Shown: piece by piece, positions 9,440-19,268 of the stretch
Layout: the number at the start of each line of letters is the position of its first letter
How positions within the stretch are numbered: position 1 is the first letter of the stretch
Source of the DNA: Euperipatoides rowelli
Lineage: Eukaryota > Onychophora > Udeonychophora > Euonychophora > Peripatopsidae
Assembly (NCBI GenBank): GCA_003024985.2
Contig: PXIH01S0005081.1
Reading direction: 5' to 3' (one strand)
Length of the DNA: 24,631 bases
Position numbers and translations under genes: made by a program
The notes under the pieces: generated by a model
What the model was told of the DNA's origin: nothing
Databases searched by the model: none
The model's input: only the letters and a program-made list of their open reading frames with translations

Positions 9440-11390
9440 TAAAGAAGGAGTGTAGACAACAGCTTGCTTCATCACAGCTTCTCTGTATCAATGCACCCAG
9501 GTGTTGATGTTCCAGAAGAGGATACTTCTAGAAAACCTGTTCAGCTCTACAGTGTTAGACACAGTGCCTCAAGAGCAAAACTAATTTGTGTGATAAAGAC
9601 CATTGCTGCAGGCTTTTCTATGTTATCATCATATGAAAACATCTGAAACATTTGATGCTATGTTTCCATCTAGTGTTTTAAAGGATTTATCTCTTTCTAG
9701 AATGAAAGCTCAATTCTTGGTAACTAATGCTCTTGCTTAATTTTTCAAGAAACATGCTAAGATAAATTGCTGAGTTTATTTCACATTGTTTTGATGAAAC
9801 AACAAATACTGCACCATATAAAGAACTCCAAACTGCAGTAAAATATTGGTCTAAATCTAGAGCTGGTAATAACACAGGCATTTTTTATTGGATCAGCAAC
9901 TGCTGATGATTTGTACACTAAGCTGTTTGAGGATTTAGATAATGCTCAACTGTCTCATGGTAAACTGTTGATGCTTAGCAATGATGGGCCTCATATAAAT
10001 AAAGTTGCAGCACGTCTAATGAACTAATCTCTTATTCTCTTAGAAAGAAAACCAATAGTTGACTTTGGTACATGCAACCTCTCATACCCTTCACAATGCA
10101 TTCAGAAGTAGTATGGACGAACTTGGAGATAATCTTCCAACCTCATATTTCTGATTCACAACTTTTTTTGTTGGTTGGCCTGCAGGGTGGGAGATTTTTA
10201 CCCAAGTTTAAAATTATCTAAATCATGATTTCATCAAACACGTGTCTTCCAGATGGTTATGCAATATTTTTTTGGCATTTGTTCTGAAATACCAAACCGA
10301 TTTAATGAAATCTTCCAAATACAAGAACATTTAATGTTAGTCCGTTGAAAGATAAAACCATGAAAGCTGAGATGTTTTCCTTTTCAATTATACATTTATT
10401 TATTTAGTTCACTGGTTATTTTCAGATGGAAAAGCTTTGTCACATTATGTATGACCAGCTAAAAATCCTTACAAGTACACTTACAAATCGTGTCATTCAT
10501 TCACACGGTTCTCTGTGGACATTTTTGATGATGCTATATGTTACTTCCCTCTAAATAACATTACAGTAGACCTGAGTAAAGTAGCTGAAAAGGATAAACT
10601 TATCTTTTGACTCAAGCGAAAAAACATTGTTGCTTGTAACATATTTTTAAAAAGTCGACCATGAATTTTTGAAGCCTTTACCGAGGTAGCCTAATTGACT
10701 CCATCAGAACAAATAAAACAGGAAAGTTACAAATATATTGTAAAGTGGCTAAAGCACTTCCACTAATTTTTTTCTGTAAGCTTTCTTATAGATGAGTGGA
10801 AGTTGGTAGGTTTAGAAAGAGATGAACCTGACAGAACCGTCACATAGAAGACCAATGTCTCTGGAAATTATAAGTATCCTATTGTGACAAAGATGGTTAA
10901 ATCAGCTCTATCACTCTCACATGGTCCTGCAGATGTAGAAAGGGGATTTTCAAGTTCAATATGAATTTTGGCACCTCATAGAGTCGGTTTGTCTGCTCAA
11001 GGGAACTCTTGACACCTCCCCCCCCCCCTACAAGTCAAGGGAGCTTTGCAGCATCATCTATGATGGTAGGCTTCATCTTGTACATATTACAAACTTCTGA
11101 AATGGCACGCACTATGGGAAGTGTTGTGAGAAACAGCGTAGAATAATAGAGCAGAGACAGAAAATAAAAGTCAGATGAAAAATAACTAAAGAGAAAACTC
11201 AACTGAAAGAAAAGTAGGCTATTGAATCTACCCTCAAACGTCGGAGGAATGAAGATGAAAAAGACACACATTGCTGACAGGCTTTTGAAGGAATCAAATG
11301 AGCGACTAAAAGAAGCAATCTAGAATAAGGACATGGTTGCAGCTAGTGTAGCTCCAACAACAAAACAATCTAGAACTGTGTATTAATTTG
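9440..11390 (+). pseudogene. hAT-family transposase pseudogene
   Basis: Intact, this would be an hAT transposase with an RNase-H-like catalytic core and a C-terminal dimerisation region. The pieces appear in order but in changing frames. They are an open segment with RHSASRAKLICVIKTIAAGF (9464-9643), then SETFDAMFP, then FDETTNTAPYKELQ (about 9788) and GSATADDLYTKLFEDL (about 9890). These are followed by SNDGPHINKVAARLMN (about 9978), HTLHNAF (about 10085), HVSSRWL (about 10239) and HGPADVERGFSSS (about 10918), the hAT C-terminal hallmark region. Last is RLLKESNERLKEAI (about 11280). The motif order matches intronless hAT transposases common in animal genomes. At least a dozen stops and several frameshifts interrupt it, so no product is expected. 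The N-terminal zinc-finger part is not recognisable. The family assignment rests on motif recognition, not on an alignment. Confidence 0.8.
11018..11029. repeat. Poly-C tract (12 C)
   Basis: A C run inside the decayed transposase, shortly after the HGPADVERGF segment. It lies where the reading frame is lost and is not part of the ancestral coding sequence. Confidence 0.8.
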
Positions 11391-11464
11391 ATCTGTATTT
11401 TCAGTTTTTTGATCAGTAAAGTTAGTAATTTTGACTTTGTAACCAGTTTTCAACCCTGTTTGCT

Positions 11465-11848
11465 GTAAAATTCTACCATTGTGGAATACTTGATCATGTA
11501 TGCAGTAGATCTAGGTTTTAATTGGTTGAATGAAATTTTAATACAAGATGAAAATGATGCTACATCAAACCCATAACATAGCACCATTTTGGCCGCTCGC
11601 CTTTTCATTTTTGTATAATAGATTTTTATTTTATTTTTGGTATTTACAGTATTAAGTAAGGACGAACTGTAGTTTCTTGTTTGTGGATTGTGTTATTTCT
11701 GGTAGTGGATTACTGACTTCTTTTTGATTTACAAAGGATTAAGGATATCTAGGCCGAAGACACATCTGTCATGGCAACAAGATTATTTACATATTTTTTT
11801 TTCTTCAATGGGTTAGTCAATTTGACTCATTTCAATGAAGAATTTATT
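11465..11848. other. Intergenic DNA between hAT element and minisatellite, no gene seen
   Basis: No supported feature. An open frame that starts at 11771 runs into the tandem array and owes its length to the array. Confidence 0.5.
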
Positions 11849-13105
11849 TTAATACATTTAATGATGCAGTTTAAGAATCTCCTTGCTGTTGTTGACTTGG
11901 TGGTTTACCCTTTCCTACCTGGACCAGACTCCTGGATTACTATAGAGCTAATGATGCAGTTTAAGAATCTTCTTGTTCCCTTTGGTCTTGTTGACTTGGT
12001 GGTTTACACTTTCTACCTGGATCAGACTCCTGAACTACTATAGAGCTAATAATGCAGTTTAAGAAACTCCTTGCTCTTGTTGACTTGGATCAGACTCCTG
12101 GACTACATTAGAGCTAATGATGCAGTTTAAAAAACTCCTTGCTCTTGTTGACTTCGTGGTTTACCCTTTCCTACCTGGATCAGACTCTTGGACTACTGTA
12201 GAGCTAATGATGCAGTTTAAGAAAACCCTTGTTCCCCTTGCTTTGTTGACTTAGTGGTTCAATCTTTCCTACCTGGATCAGACTCCTGGACTACATTATA
12301 GCTAATGATGCAGTTTTTAAAGAATCTTCCTTCCCCTTGCTTTGTTGACTTGGTGACTTCTATAGAGCTAATGATGCAGTTTAAGAATCTCCTTGTTCCC
12401 CTTACTCTTGTTGACTTGATGGTTTACACTTTCCTTCCTGGATCAGACTCCTGGGCTACTATAGAGCTAATGATGCAGTTTAAGAATCTCCTAGTTCCCC
12501 TTGCCCTTGTTGACTTGGTGGTTTACCGTTTCCTACCTGGATCAGACTCCTGGACTACTAGAAACTACTTGTTCCCCTTGCTTTGGTGGTTCACCCTTTC
12601 CTACCTGGATCAGACTCCTGGACTACATTATAGCTAATGATGCAGTTTAAGAACTTCCTTGTTGTCCTTGCTCTTGTTGAGTTGGTGGTTTACCCTTTCC
12701 TACCTGGATCAGACTCCTGGACTACTATAGAGCTAATGATGAATTTTACGAATCTCCTTGTTCCCCTTACTCTTGTTGACTTGGTGGTTGTTTACCCTTT
12801 CCTACCTGGATCAGTCTCCTGGACTACATTAGTGCTAATGATGCAGTTTAAGAATCTCCTTGTTCCCCTTGCTCTTGTGGACTTGGTGGTTTACTCTTTC
12901 CTACCTGGATCAGACTCCTGGACTACATTAGAGCTAACTAATGATGCAGTTTAAGAACCTCCTTGCTCTTGTTGACTTGGTGGTTTACCCTTTCCTGCCT
13001 GGGTCAGACTCCTAGACTACTATAGAGCTAATGATGCAGTTTAAGAATCTCCTTGTTGCCTTGGTGGTTTCCCCTTTCCTACCTTGATCGGACTCCGTTA
13101 GAGCT
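11849..13105. repeat. Minisatellite, about 99-bp unit, 14 units
   Basis: Units begin at ATGATGCAGTTTAAGAATCT-like words at 11861, 11951, 12049, 12117, 12207, 12305, 12371, 12470, about 12569 (start deleted), 12637, 12736, 12838, 12941 and 13031. Spacings are 90, 98, 68, 90, 98, 66, 99, 167 for two units, 99, 102, 103 and 90. Each unit carries the words GTTGACTTGGTGGTTTACC, TTTCCTACCTGGATCAGACT and CCTGGACTAC. The 90- and 99-bp classes differ by the presence of a TTCCCCTTG-like 9-bp block, and the 66-68-bp units lack an internal segment. Because 90 and 99 are multiples of three, one frame stays open for several units, giving a repeated ELMMQFKNLLVPLALVDLVV-like peptide. Frame-breaking units make coding use unlikely. 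Confidence 0.95.
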
Positions 13106-14394
13106 ACACACTTGAAATGTGTTGTGTTTTCCTTTATGTTAATGATCATGTCTTTATTGGAAGTTCAATAATGTGCCAACCATTTTTATAGGCGATTTAT
13201 TTTTTAGTGTTTTATTTGGGCTGGAAACAAGATGATATTTTTTCCTCTTACTATCGTTTAAGCTGTCGCTGGACATCACAAGTGGATTCACCGTGACATT
13301 GATACAAGAAGATCAATTAATCTGAATTGCATTAACTTTTTAATTTTTTCTTTTCTTTAAATACCCTATGGCCTATTCTAATCATAATTTAAATACTGTA
13401 ATTGGGACCTTCATCCTATTTGAGCTGAGGTCTCAAATATCAAAAATTCTCGGTGCTTATTTTATATTGTATATGTTTTGTTATAAAATAAACCCAATAT
13501 TAATCACCTATAGGCTAGCCTACCTTCTAACATAGAAGAAATTTGTTGCACATTTTTTTTCCATTTTCTATTTGGTAGTGGTATTTTTTATTTTTATAAC
13601 TAGGCTAAAATTAAGAATTTAATAAATTTTAAGCCAAATATTGACAATTCTAATTGTTACACTATATTACTAGTATCCTCTGTGTAAATTTTTTTTTTAA
13701 AATTTTAAAACAAAGAAAATGTGGCATTTCCTTCCTAAATTTATTAGTTTTAATAAATTTAAGTTTCATTTTCTATTAAATTTAACGGTACTTAGATATT
13801 TCAGCAATTAACTTGATATAAAAATTGATTTTGTCAAATTGTCGCTTATGAAAACAGAATAATATAAAAATAACTTGGCTCAGAATGAATTTCATTGGCT
13901 TTCCAGTATTTTACTTTTCTATTTTATACTTTGTCTAGTAAGCAGATCTGTCATCTATTTTTTATTGTATGTCAATTTTTCTATTTTTATATGTTAGATT
14001 TTGAAGTTTTAAAATATGTTGTGTATTATAATCAGTAGGCTATTTGAAAGAATATGTTTGTGTTGCTTAAAATCTTAATAGCAAATTAAATTTATACAAA
14101 GCTTGTTAAATCATTTTCTGGGAACATAAACCAATGTTAGAAAACAACCTCCGATTTAAATTTTTATAAAATGCAGTGGATCATAGCCTACATGGCATTT
14201 TAATTGATTTACTGTGTTTGATCAAAATTCAACTTTATTAGGCTATATATATATAGAGCCTACTTTCTTTCAAATCTTCGGAGGGTTAATAAAGCACTGC
14301 TTCCGGTAAAGTTAGAGGGCTGAAATTTTGAACACAGGCTTATGTCAGGTAGCACGTTTCATTTCTCTACTGTGTAAAATGTTTGGAAAACCGG
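13106..14394. other. Intergenic AT-rich DNA, no gene seen
   Basis: No coding similarity, RNA gene or paired ends were recognised. The sequence is AT-rich with short T and A runs. Confidence 0.5.
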
Positions 14395-14790
14395 TCTAAA
14401 GGTAGCAAATGGGCCATTAGATGCACAGTATTTCTGTCTCTACCTTTTCTTATTTTAACATTCCAATCACCTATAATTTTCACCACATCTTTAATCTTCT
14501 TTGTAACACGTCTTCTACCTGATTGTAGAATTCTTCAATTTCTTCTTCATTGCTGCCGTTGAAGCATAGACCTGTATAATTAATTTTCTTTTCAAATCAT
14601 ATTGTAAGTTAATTATTCTTCCGAAATTCTCCGTACATCCTGCACATATGTTGCCATATCATCTTTCACTATGAATCCTACTCCTCCTTTTTTTCATTGA
14701 ACTTCCCCTCTGTCATGGTAGTGATGAAGTCCATATTTTCTTCCCAAAAAAAGTATTTTTCCCAATATCTCAATTTCCATTAGAACTACA
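14395..14790 (-). pseudogene. LINE-type AP endonuclease fragment (non-LTR retrotransposon)
   Basis: On the minus strand, in changing frames, this reads GGVGFIVKDDMATYVQDV (about 14635-14693), then LQYDLKRKLIIQVYAST, an EEEIEEFYNQ-like segment and IIGDWNVKIRKGRDRNTV (about 14420-14480). The order GGVGF, IIQVYAPT, GDWNAKVG is the signature of the endonuclease/exonuclease/phosphatase domain. It is found in LINE ORF2 proteins and in the related proteins often annotated as craniofacial development protein 2-like. In an active LINE this domain nicks target DNA to prime reverse transcription. Frameshifts and stops break it. The N-terminal catalytic part and the downstream reverse transcriptase are absent from this window. 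It ends close to the Gypsy remnant on the same strand. Confidence 0.75.
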
Positions 14791-14839
14791 GTAGTCATTT
14801 AAATAAACTTTATTTTGAAATTATTTTGGACGCCAATTT

Positions 14840-15490
14840 TCAAGGTAGGCTAGGCTTTAATAGGCTTATTTCTTTAAGTTTGCCTTGCGATATAGGGATT
14901 ATTTCCTTCGAATATTGGCTCTTGGTGGAGTTGCTTATTTTCCACATAGTTCCTGGACAGCATGTCAGTTATGGACATACTGTATGTTTCCCTGGAATGT
15001 ATTTGAGCTCTATGTTATATCTTAACAACAGCAATAGACACATACTCTGTAGTCTGGGGGTTAGCTGTGCTAGTTCCTTTTTTATTATTACTTCAAGTGG
15101 TTTGTGGTCATGTGTGAATGATTATTTTATGACCATATATGTAATTGTCCGGAATCTTTTACATCTGAAGTAGATACTAAGTAATTATTTTTCTATTTGG
15201 GCATACCTTTGCTCTATAGGTGATAGGCTCCTTGAAACAAAACCAATGGGACTACCTTTCATTAGCAGACTACAACCTATTCCATATTTACTGCTGTCAG
15301 CCTGTAGGATTAACTGTTTTGTTGGGTCAAAGCACTTTAACATGGGAAAATTTGCTATTCTGTTTTTTACTTCTTGCAATGCTTTCCTTTGTTCATCTTC
15401 CCAGTGCTACTGCATATTTTTCTTTATTAACTGTCTCATGGGAGCGATTACTTGTGCACACTGTGGTATGTAGTTACTTATCAACTATAA
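14840..15490 (-). pseudogene. Ty3/Gypsy pol fragment: end of reverse transcriptase and RNase H
   Basis: Read on the minus strand. It begins YIPQCAQVIAPMRQLIKKN, the RT/RNase H connection with the usual 'nYl..fip....PLr.L' pattern. An open 65-codon frame (15379-15185) follows, reading ALQEVKNRIANFPMLKCFD, ILQADSSKYGIGCSLLMKG, PIGFVSRSLSPIEQRYAQIE; ADSSKYGIG holds the first RNase H acidic residue. After a stop and frameshift come HDHKPLEVIIKKELAQLTPR, LRYNIELKYIPGKHTVC and DMLSR (about 14955), the end of the RNase H domain. TAG at 15407-15409 interrupts the frame between KKNMQ and HWEDEQ. Gag, protease, the RT core, integrase and LTRs are not found, so this is a short decayed fragment. Confidence 0.87.
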
Positions 15491-15688
15491 CAAGGGTACT
15501 TACAGTACAACATTAACACAATATCATTATCAACTCTAGCCACGCTAACGCACAAGTGTTGCACATGTCCAATACTCTGTTTTAGTTACATATGTAGAGT
15601 ATGGCCAATTATTACAAAGTTAGCTTGGGTTATGCCAATAGCATATGGCACAGTGCGAACACATTAATAAAAGTTGTGTCCACACTTA

Positions 15689-15868
15689 TTTAATCTCAGC
15701 TGTTTGAGTGTTATTAGCATCAGGCCCAAAAACTCTCATCTGCCACTGATCAGGGCTCTGGTTTGTGATGGCCTTAAACCAATCAACCTGATTTGGGGGA
15801 GTTGTTTCATATTGAGAATTGTCTAGAGCTTGAACTCTCAGAATGAACCCGAGTAGTATAATTGTTTG
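15689..15868 (-). other. Unassigned minus-strand open stretch, 60 codons
   Basis: Open from after a stop at 15869-15871 to a stop at 15686-15688. The peptide has non-simple composition, for example TTPPNQVDWFKAITNQSPDQ and WQMRVFGPDANNTQTAEIK. I do not recognise it. It lies upstream of the Gypsy fragment on the same strand, so it could be a distant piece of the same or another retroelement, an old exon, or chance. No start codon or splice signal was established. Confidence 0.3.
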
Positions 15869-15871
15869 TCA

Positions 15872-16038
15872 CTTATTGTGAGATGTGTTCTGACAGGTTA
15901 CTATCTGAATTGTATTAGTACTCACGGTTGCCCTTCTAAAAGACTAGACCGATCTTCATAAAATACCTATTTGCCATTGTACTGGCATGTAGTTACCATA
16001 CTATATGAAGACCAGGTTTTTTTTGTCAATTAGCAGTA
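15872..16038. other. Short spacer, no gene seen
   Basis: No feature was recognised between the unassigned open stretch and the next hAT element. Confidence 0.5.
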
Positions 16039-16046
16039 GGCCTAGG

Positions 16047-16350
16047 CAGTAACCTTTCGGTGACAAAGAGCCAAATTTGCAAAAGAATGAAAAAACATGG
16101 AAGAGCCGCAGAACTGAAATATCAAATAAATCGGGAACCCCCTCGCGTTAGCTGCATCTGGCAACTCGCACCAAACACAGTACAGCACATGTACAGTACA
16201 GGCACTAGGCAGGTTTCTGAGCGAATAGAAAAAAAAAGGCTTTCACACAAAAAAAAAAAAAACATTTGGATTAAACTTATTCATTTTTTGAAATTTATAT
16301 ATTTTCAAAGAGCCACATGTGGCTCCGAAGCCCCATGTTGCAAACCCATG
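16047..16350. mobile_element. Short hAT-type non-autonomous element, about 304 bp
   Basis: It is flanked by the direct repeat GGCCTAGGC (16039-16047 and 16350-16358), an 8-bp duplication plus one ambiguous base. The left end reads CAGTAACCTTTCGGTGAC then AAAGAGCCAAATTT. The right end, read inward on the minus strand, is CATGGGTTTGCAACATGGGG then GAGCCACATGTGGCTC. The AAAGAGCC/GAGCCACA blocks and CA...TG ends are typical of a widespread animal hAT family. The TIRs are poorly matched, and the flanking word is itself common in this window, so the borders are less certain than for the other elements. The open frame over it is not a gene. Confidence 0.7.
16310..16325. repeat. Perfect 16-bp palindrome GAGCCACATGTGGCTC
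   Basis: Subterminal palindrome near the right end of the hAT-type element. Such GTGGCTC words are known at the ends of hAT families and are likely part of the transposase-binding region. Confidence 0.8.
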
Positions 16351-16358
16351 GCCTAGGC

Positions 16359-17076
16359 TAACTATTAGAGAATTTATTATTAAAATTCATAGCAAAGAAA
16401 AATTATTTCTAAACAATTGCATCCACAGATGTTGACTGTTGATAATACAATTGATAGGCTCTAAAATTCAAAACACTTTGTTGAAGAATCTTGGTTAGAA
16501 ATCTTCATTCTAAACGCAGAAGAGTCTCGGTTCTGAAATCTTTGTACTTAACATTGAAGACACTTGGTTCAGAAAACTTGGCCTTAATAAGAAGCATGGT
16601 TAGACTAGTCACTGTTTGGGGGTCCCAAATATAACTATTATATAGAGGAGGCCCACTAGCAATGCTGTCTCCCTGCATTAGTTAAATTGAAACTGGTGGT
16701 ACTGGTAGCGATTATTATGACGATTGGATTAAACATCAAGCAGTTAATATTCGACCGGGAACATAGCTTCTGCACTAGCCTAATGACTAGTCTAAGTACA
16801 ATAACTTGTAGCTACATTAATTAAAATTGGTTTATGACCAAACAGTATTTTAAACAAACCCCAATCACTTTGAAGTCATGTTACATAAGCTAACAAAGTG
16901 ATGGGTATGGGTAAACATACACAATTTTATGGTAAGTGCCATGCCAGAAATATGACATGCTTCTTTTGTCTTTATTAGCATAAAATCCTATCAGGACAAC
17001 ATAATCTGCCATAAAAACAACCTTAAATTATTCTTTGGCTATCTTCATTAGGCTATATATCATGGTATAAACCTTT
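16359..17076. other. Intergenic DNA, no gene seen
   Basis: No coding similarity or paired ends found. A loose repetition of TTGAAGA..CTTGGTT..GAAATCTT-like phrases runs over about 16480-16600, too diverged to call a defined repeat. Confidence 0.45.
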
Positions 17077-17320
17077 TTAACCCTAGAAAGCTAACCATGG
17101 GTCTGACACATCCGGCCATTTATAACTTTTTGATAAATGACATAGGCTAGATTGGTAGTAACAATTTTTTTATATTTAGCATATTGAAATAGCCTATTAT
17201 AACTTTCAATGCCCTGTATTCAAAATTTTTTTTTTAAAAAATGAAAGATTTCCTGTAATGACATGTTATGGGTCTCTCACAGCCATAGTTAGCATTAATG
17301 CAAGTTTTTGATTTTTTGTA

Positions 17321-17853
17321 AAATTAACGATGTGTATGCAATTACCAACCCAAAAGAAACAAGTTTGTAGTTTTGCTATGAAGCATGCATGCTGGAAATT
17401 TATGACTGTGTCCACTAGCAAACCTGAAATAATAATGATGTACAATGAAACCAAGGGTGGGGTCGATACCTTTGATCAGATGTGTGAGTCGGCAAGTTGT
17501 AGCCCAAAACAATAAGATAGCCACATGCTGCAGGGATAAATTCCTTCATAATCCACCATACTAACAGAATGAATGACAATGAAAAAACCTGTTGGGGCTT
17601 GTACTTTGAAAGAACTGGCTTTCTCTGTAATGAAACCAACAAATTCAAGGGGCCACTTTATCTCACACAGATAAGATATTGTTTAGAGGACATACTGCAA
17701 ATAAATGTACTAGCAGTGGGCACCAATATAGGTCTATCAAAACCCAAGCAATGTGGACTGTGTCCATTGAAAAAAAGACCTAAAGACATCGTACCAATGT
17801 ACAAGCCGATGTGCATGGAACATCGGGCAATGATTTGTTCTAATTATATTTGA
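17321..17853 (+). pseudogene. PiggyBac transposase, C-terminal fragment (pseudogene)
   Basis: PiggyBac transposases cut and join DNA at TTAA using three Asp residues. Here only the last quarter remains. KKQVCSFAMKH is followed by KPEIIMMYNETKGGVDTFDQ and MC (about 17420-17480), which holds the third catalytic Asp in GGVD. A one-base frameshift near 17504-17511 and a TAG at 17518-17520, where RWP normally has Trp, end the frame. The new frame continues AAGINSFIIHHTNRMNDNEK and runs to the stop at 17851-17853. It finishes with a cysteine-rich region, CGLCPLKKRP...MCMEH, resembling the piggyBac zinc finger but lacking the second Cys pair. The residues between RWP and AAGIN are shortened. The first two catalytic Asps are absent, so it is inactive. 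Confidence 0.92.
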
Positions 17854-17911
17854 ATGAAAAAAATATTTATTTTTCAGTTGTAATTTCTTGTTTACATGGT
17901 TACTATATAGT

Positions 17912-17949
17912 AATGGTGCATTACTATAGTAAACATGTAATGCACCATT
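17912..17949. repeat. Perfect 13-bp-arm hairpin in the piggyBac 3' region
   Basis: AATGGTGCATTAC (17912-17924) and GTAATGCACCATT (17937-17949) are exact reverse complements around a 12-base loop. The loop sequence TATAGTAAAC can instead pair with the upstream TTTACATGGTTACTATA region, so two overlapping stems compete. It lies 59 bp after the transposase stop. Confidence 0.85.
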
Positions 17950-18066
17950 GTTCAATAGGCCTAAATGTTATTTTTCTGTACACTATGGATTTTTCGTCTT
18001 GTCAGTACCACAGACCCAGGTTAGCTGTTATGAAACTATTTTTTAAGGTTAGCTTTCTAGGGTTAA

Positions 18067-19264
18067 AAAAACAAAATGTAGTAATTAGCCTAGATACAAT
18101 TATTTGACATAACTTACATTATGACTGGGGTAGGCTAACTATGTTGGATCGAGAAACCTGGTTTACAATTTGTATCGGTACCCATATCTAAATTCCTACT
18201 AGGGGAGCAAATCAATTAAAGAATAAGCTACTCAGAGGAAGAGGTATTTTAATTATATGACTACTCTAGTATAATTTCCTCTTGTGTTATTTCCTCCAAA
18301 CAATCACAGGAAGCATAAATTAAATGTAAACATTTTGAAAAAAAGAAAATGAAAAATTTATATTTTTATTGATTAGGCCTATTAGTATTTTTTATATCTT
18401 TTTGTATTTAATTCAGCATCTTATTCTGCTGTTATTACCTATAGGCTATACTCTGTGGAAGATTAATTATAAAAATAGTTGAATTTGAGTCTTAGTAAAC
18501 ACCTTGTTTCGGCTAAAAACTTCCTTTCTCCTAGGAGTTGTATAGATATGCGACGGCTAATTTTAATTGGTTTGATAATATATTACCTACTATTTAGGGA
18601 GTCATTTCAATTTTTTGAATGGATATGCAAAGTTCTATGTAAAGAACTGGTATTCACTATTGCACAAAACTTTTATGGGGCGCCATCATTAAAATAAAAA
18701 AAATTATCTGTGAGTAGCATATTAGTCAACTTACTCGTAATATTTAGTAACCATGGAAATTGAGGCTGTGATGTTTTTCAATTATATAATTTATTCTGTA
18801 CCACTATGAATGAGCAAAACATCTGATTATTTGGGTCATCGACAATTGCTTTCCCAAGTAACTAGAATGCTAAGGAGAGAAAATGAGCAGAAAAACCACA
18901 GATTTACGCGTACCGTACAAATTATTTTTTTTGCTGGCTGTAAAAATAAAATAAAAACGGTTTGAAATGTAGGCTACAAATTATGGCTCACTAACTTCAA
19001 CAAAAAGCCTAATGTTAGCTAGACATTCACCTAACATCTATGTTCGAAGCAGGATTCATACTTGTGATATATGGTTTACTTGTAGTCCTTATGCCAACTT
19101 GGACATCAAAACATCGACAAGTCGATGGTTATATTGTCAATAATGGTATTCATGTTTACCAATGTATCCAGGTAAACCTATATAATGTAGGCAAATCTAG
19201 ATAATATATGCTTTACCAAACGTGTAGGCTATACACAGTAAGTAGGCCTACAATCAGGGCAGTT
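18067..19264. other. Intergenic AT-rich DNA, no gene seen
   Basis: The longest open frame (18479-18697, 72 codons) is hydrophobic and has no motif I recognise. No other feature was supported. Confidence 0.5.
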
Positions 19265-19268
19265 TTAA

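Larger units (their letters stand above)
8838..11458 (+). mobile_element. Degenerate hAT transposon, about 2.6 kb, with both ends
   Basis: The left end is CAGGGGTGAAAACTAGT and the right end is the complement of CAGGGTTGAAAACTGGT, two good inverted ends with 14 of 17 matching. Subterminal words are shared too (GTTAGTAAAGTCA-like on the left, GATCAGTAAAGTTAGTAATT on the right). The direct repeat GTTTGCT flanks it at 8831-8837 and 11458-11464. This is seven bases and overlaps the final G, so the usual 8-bp hAT duplication is nearly but not perfectly preserved. Between the ends lies a plus-strand hAT-type transposase broken by many mutations. The combination of end type, flanking repeat and protein remains makes the hAT call firm. 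Confidence 0.85.
17081..18062 (+). mobile_element. Internally deleted piggyBac element, 982 bp, both ends intact
   Basis: The left end is CCCTAGAAAGCTAACC and the right end is its perfect 16-bp reverse complement. TTAA duplications sit at 17077-17080 and 18063-18066. CCC-starting TIRs and TTAA targets define piggyBac. A subterminal inverted repeat is also present: ATGGGTCTG on the left, and CTGGGTCTG on the right about 30 bp further in. That matches the TIR-plus-internal-repeat design of piggyBac ends. The interior encodes only the C-terminal part of a transposase. The element therefore lost its 5' coding part but may still have ends that an active relative could recognise. Confidence 0.95.

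Noticed and set aside
12305-12954. Two consecutive open frames in the minisatellite as a repetitive protein gene
   Set aside because: They exist because the repeat period is a multiple of three. Units of 66-68, 98, 102-103 and 90 bp disturb the frame, and no start or end of a gene is visible.
14826-15516. Plus-strand open frames (14826-15173 and 15220-15516) as genes
   Set aside because: They are antisense shadows of the minus-strand Gypsy RNase H fragment, which has recognisable motifs.
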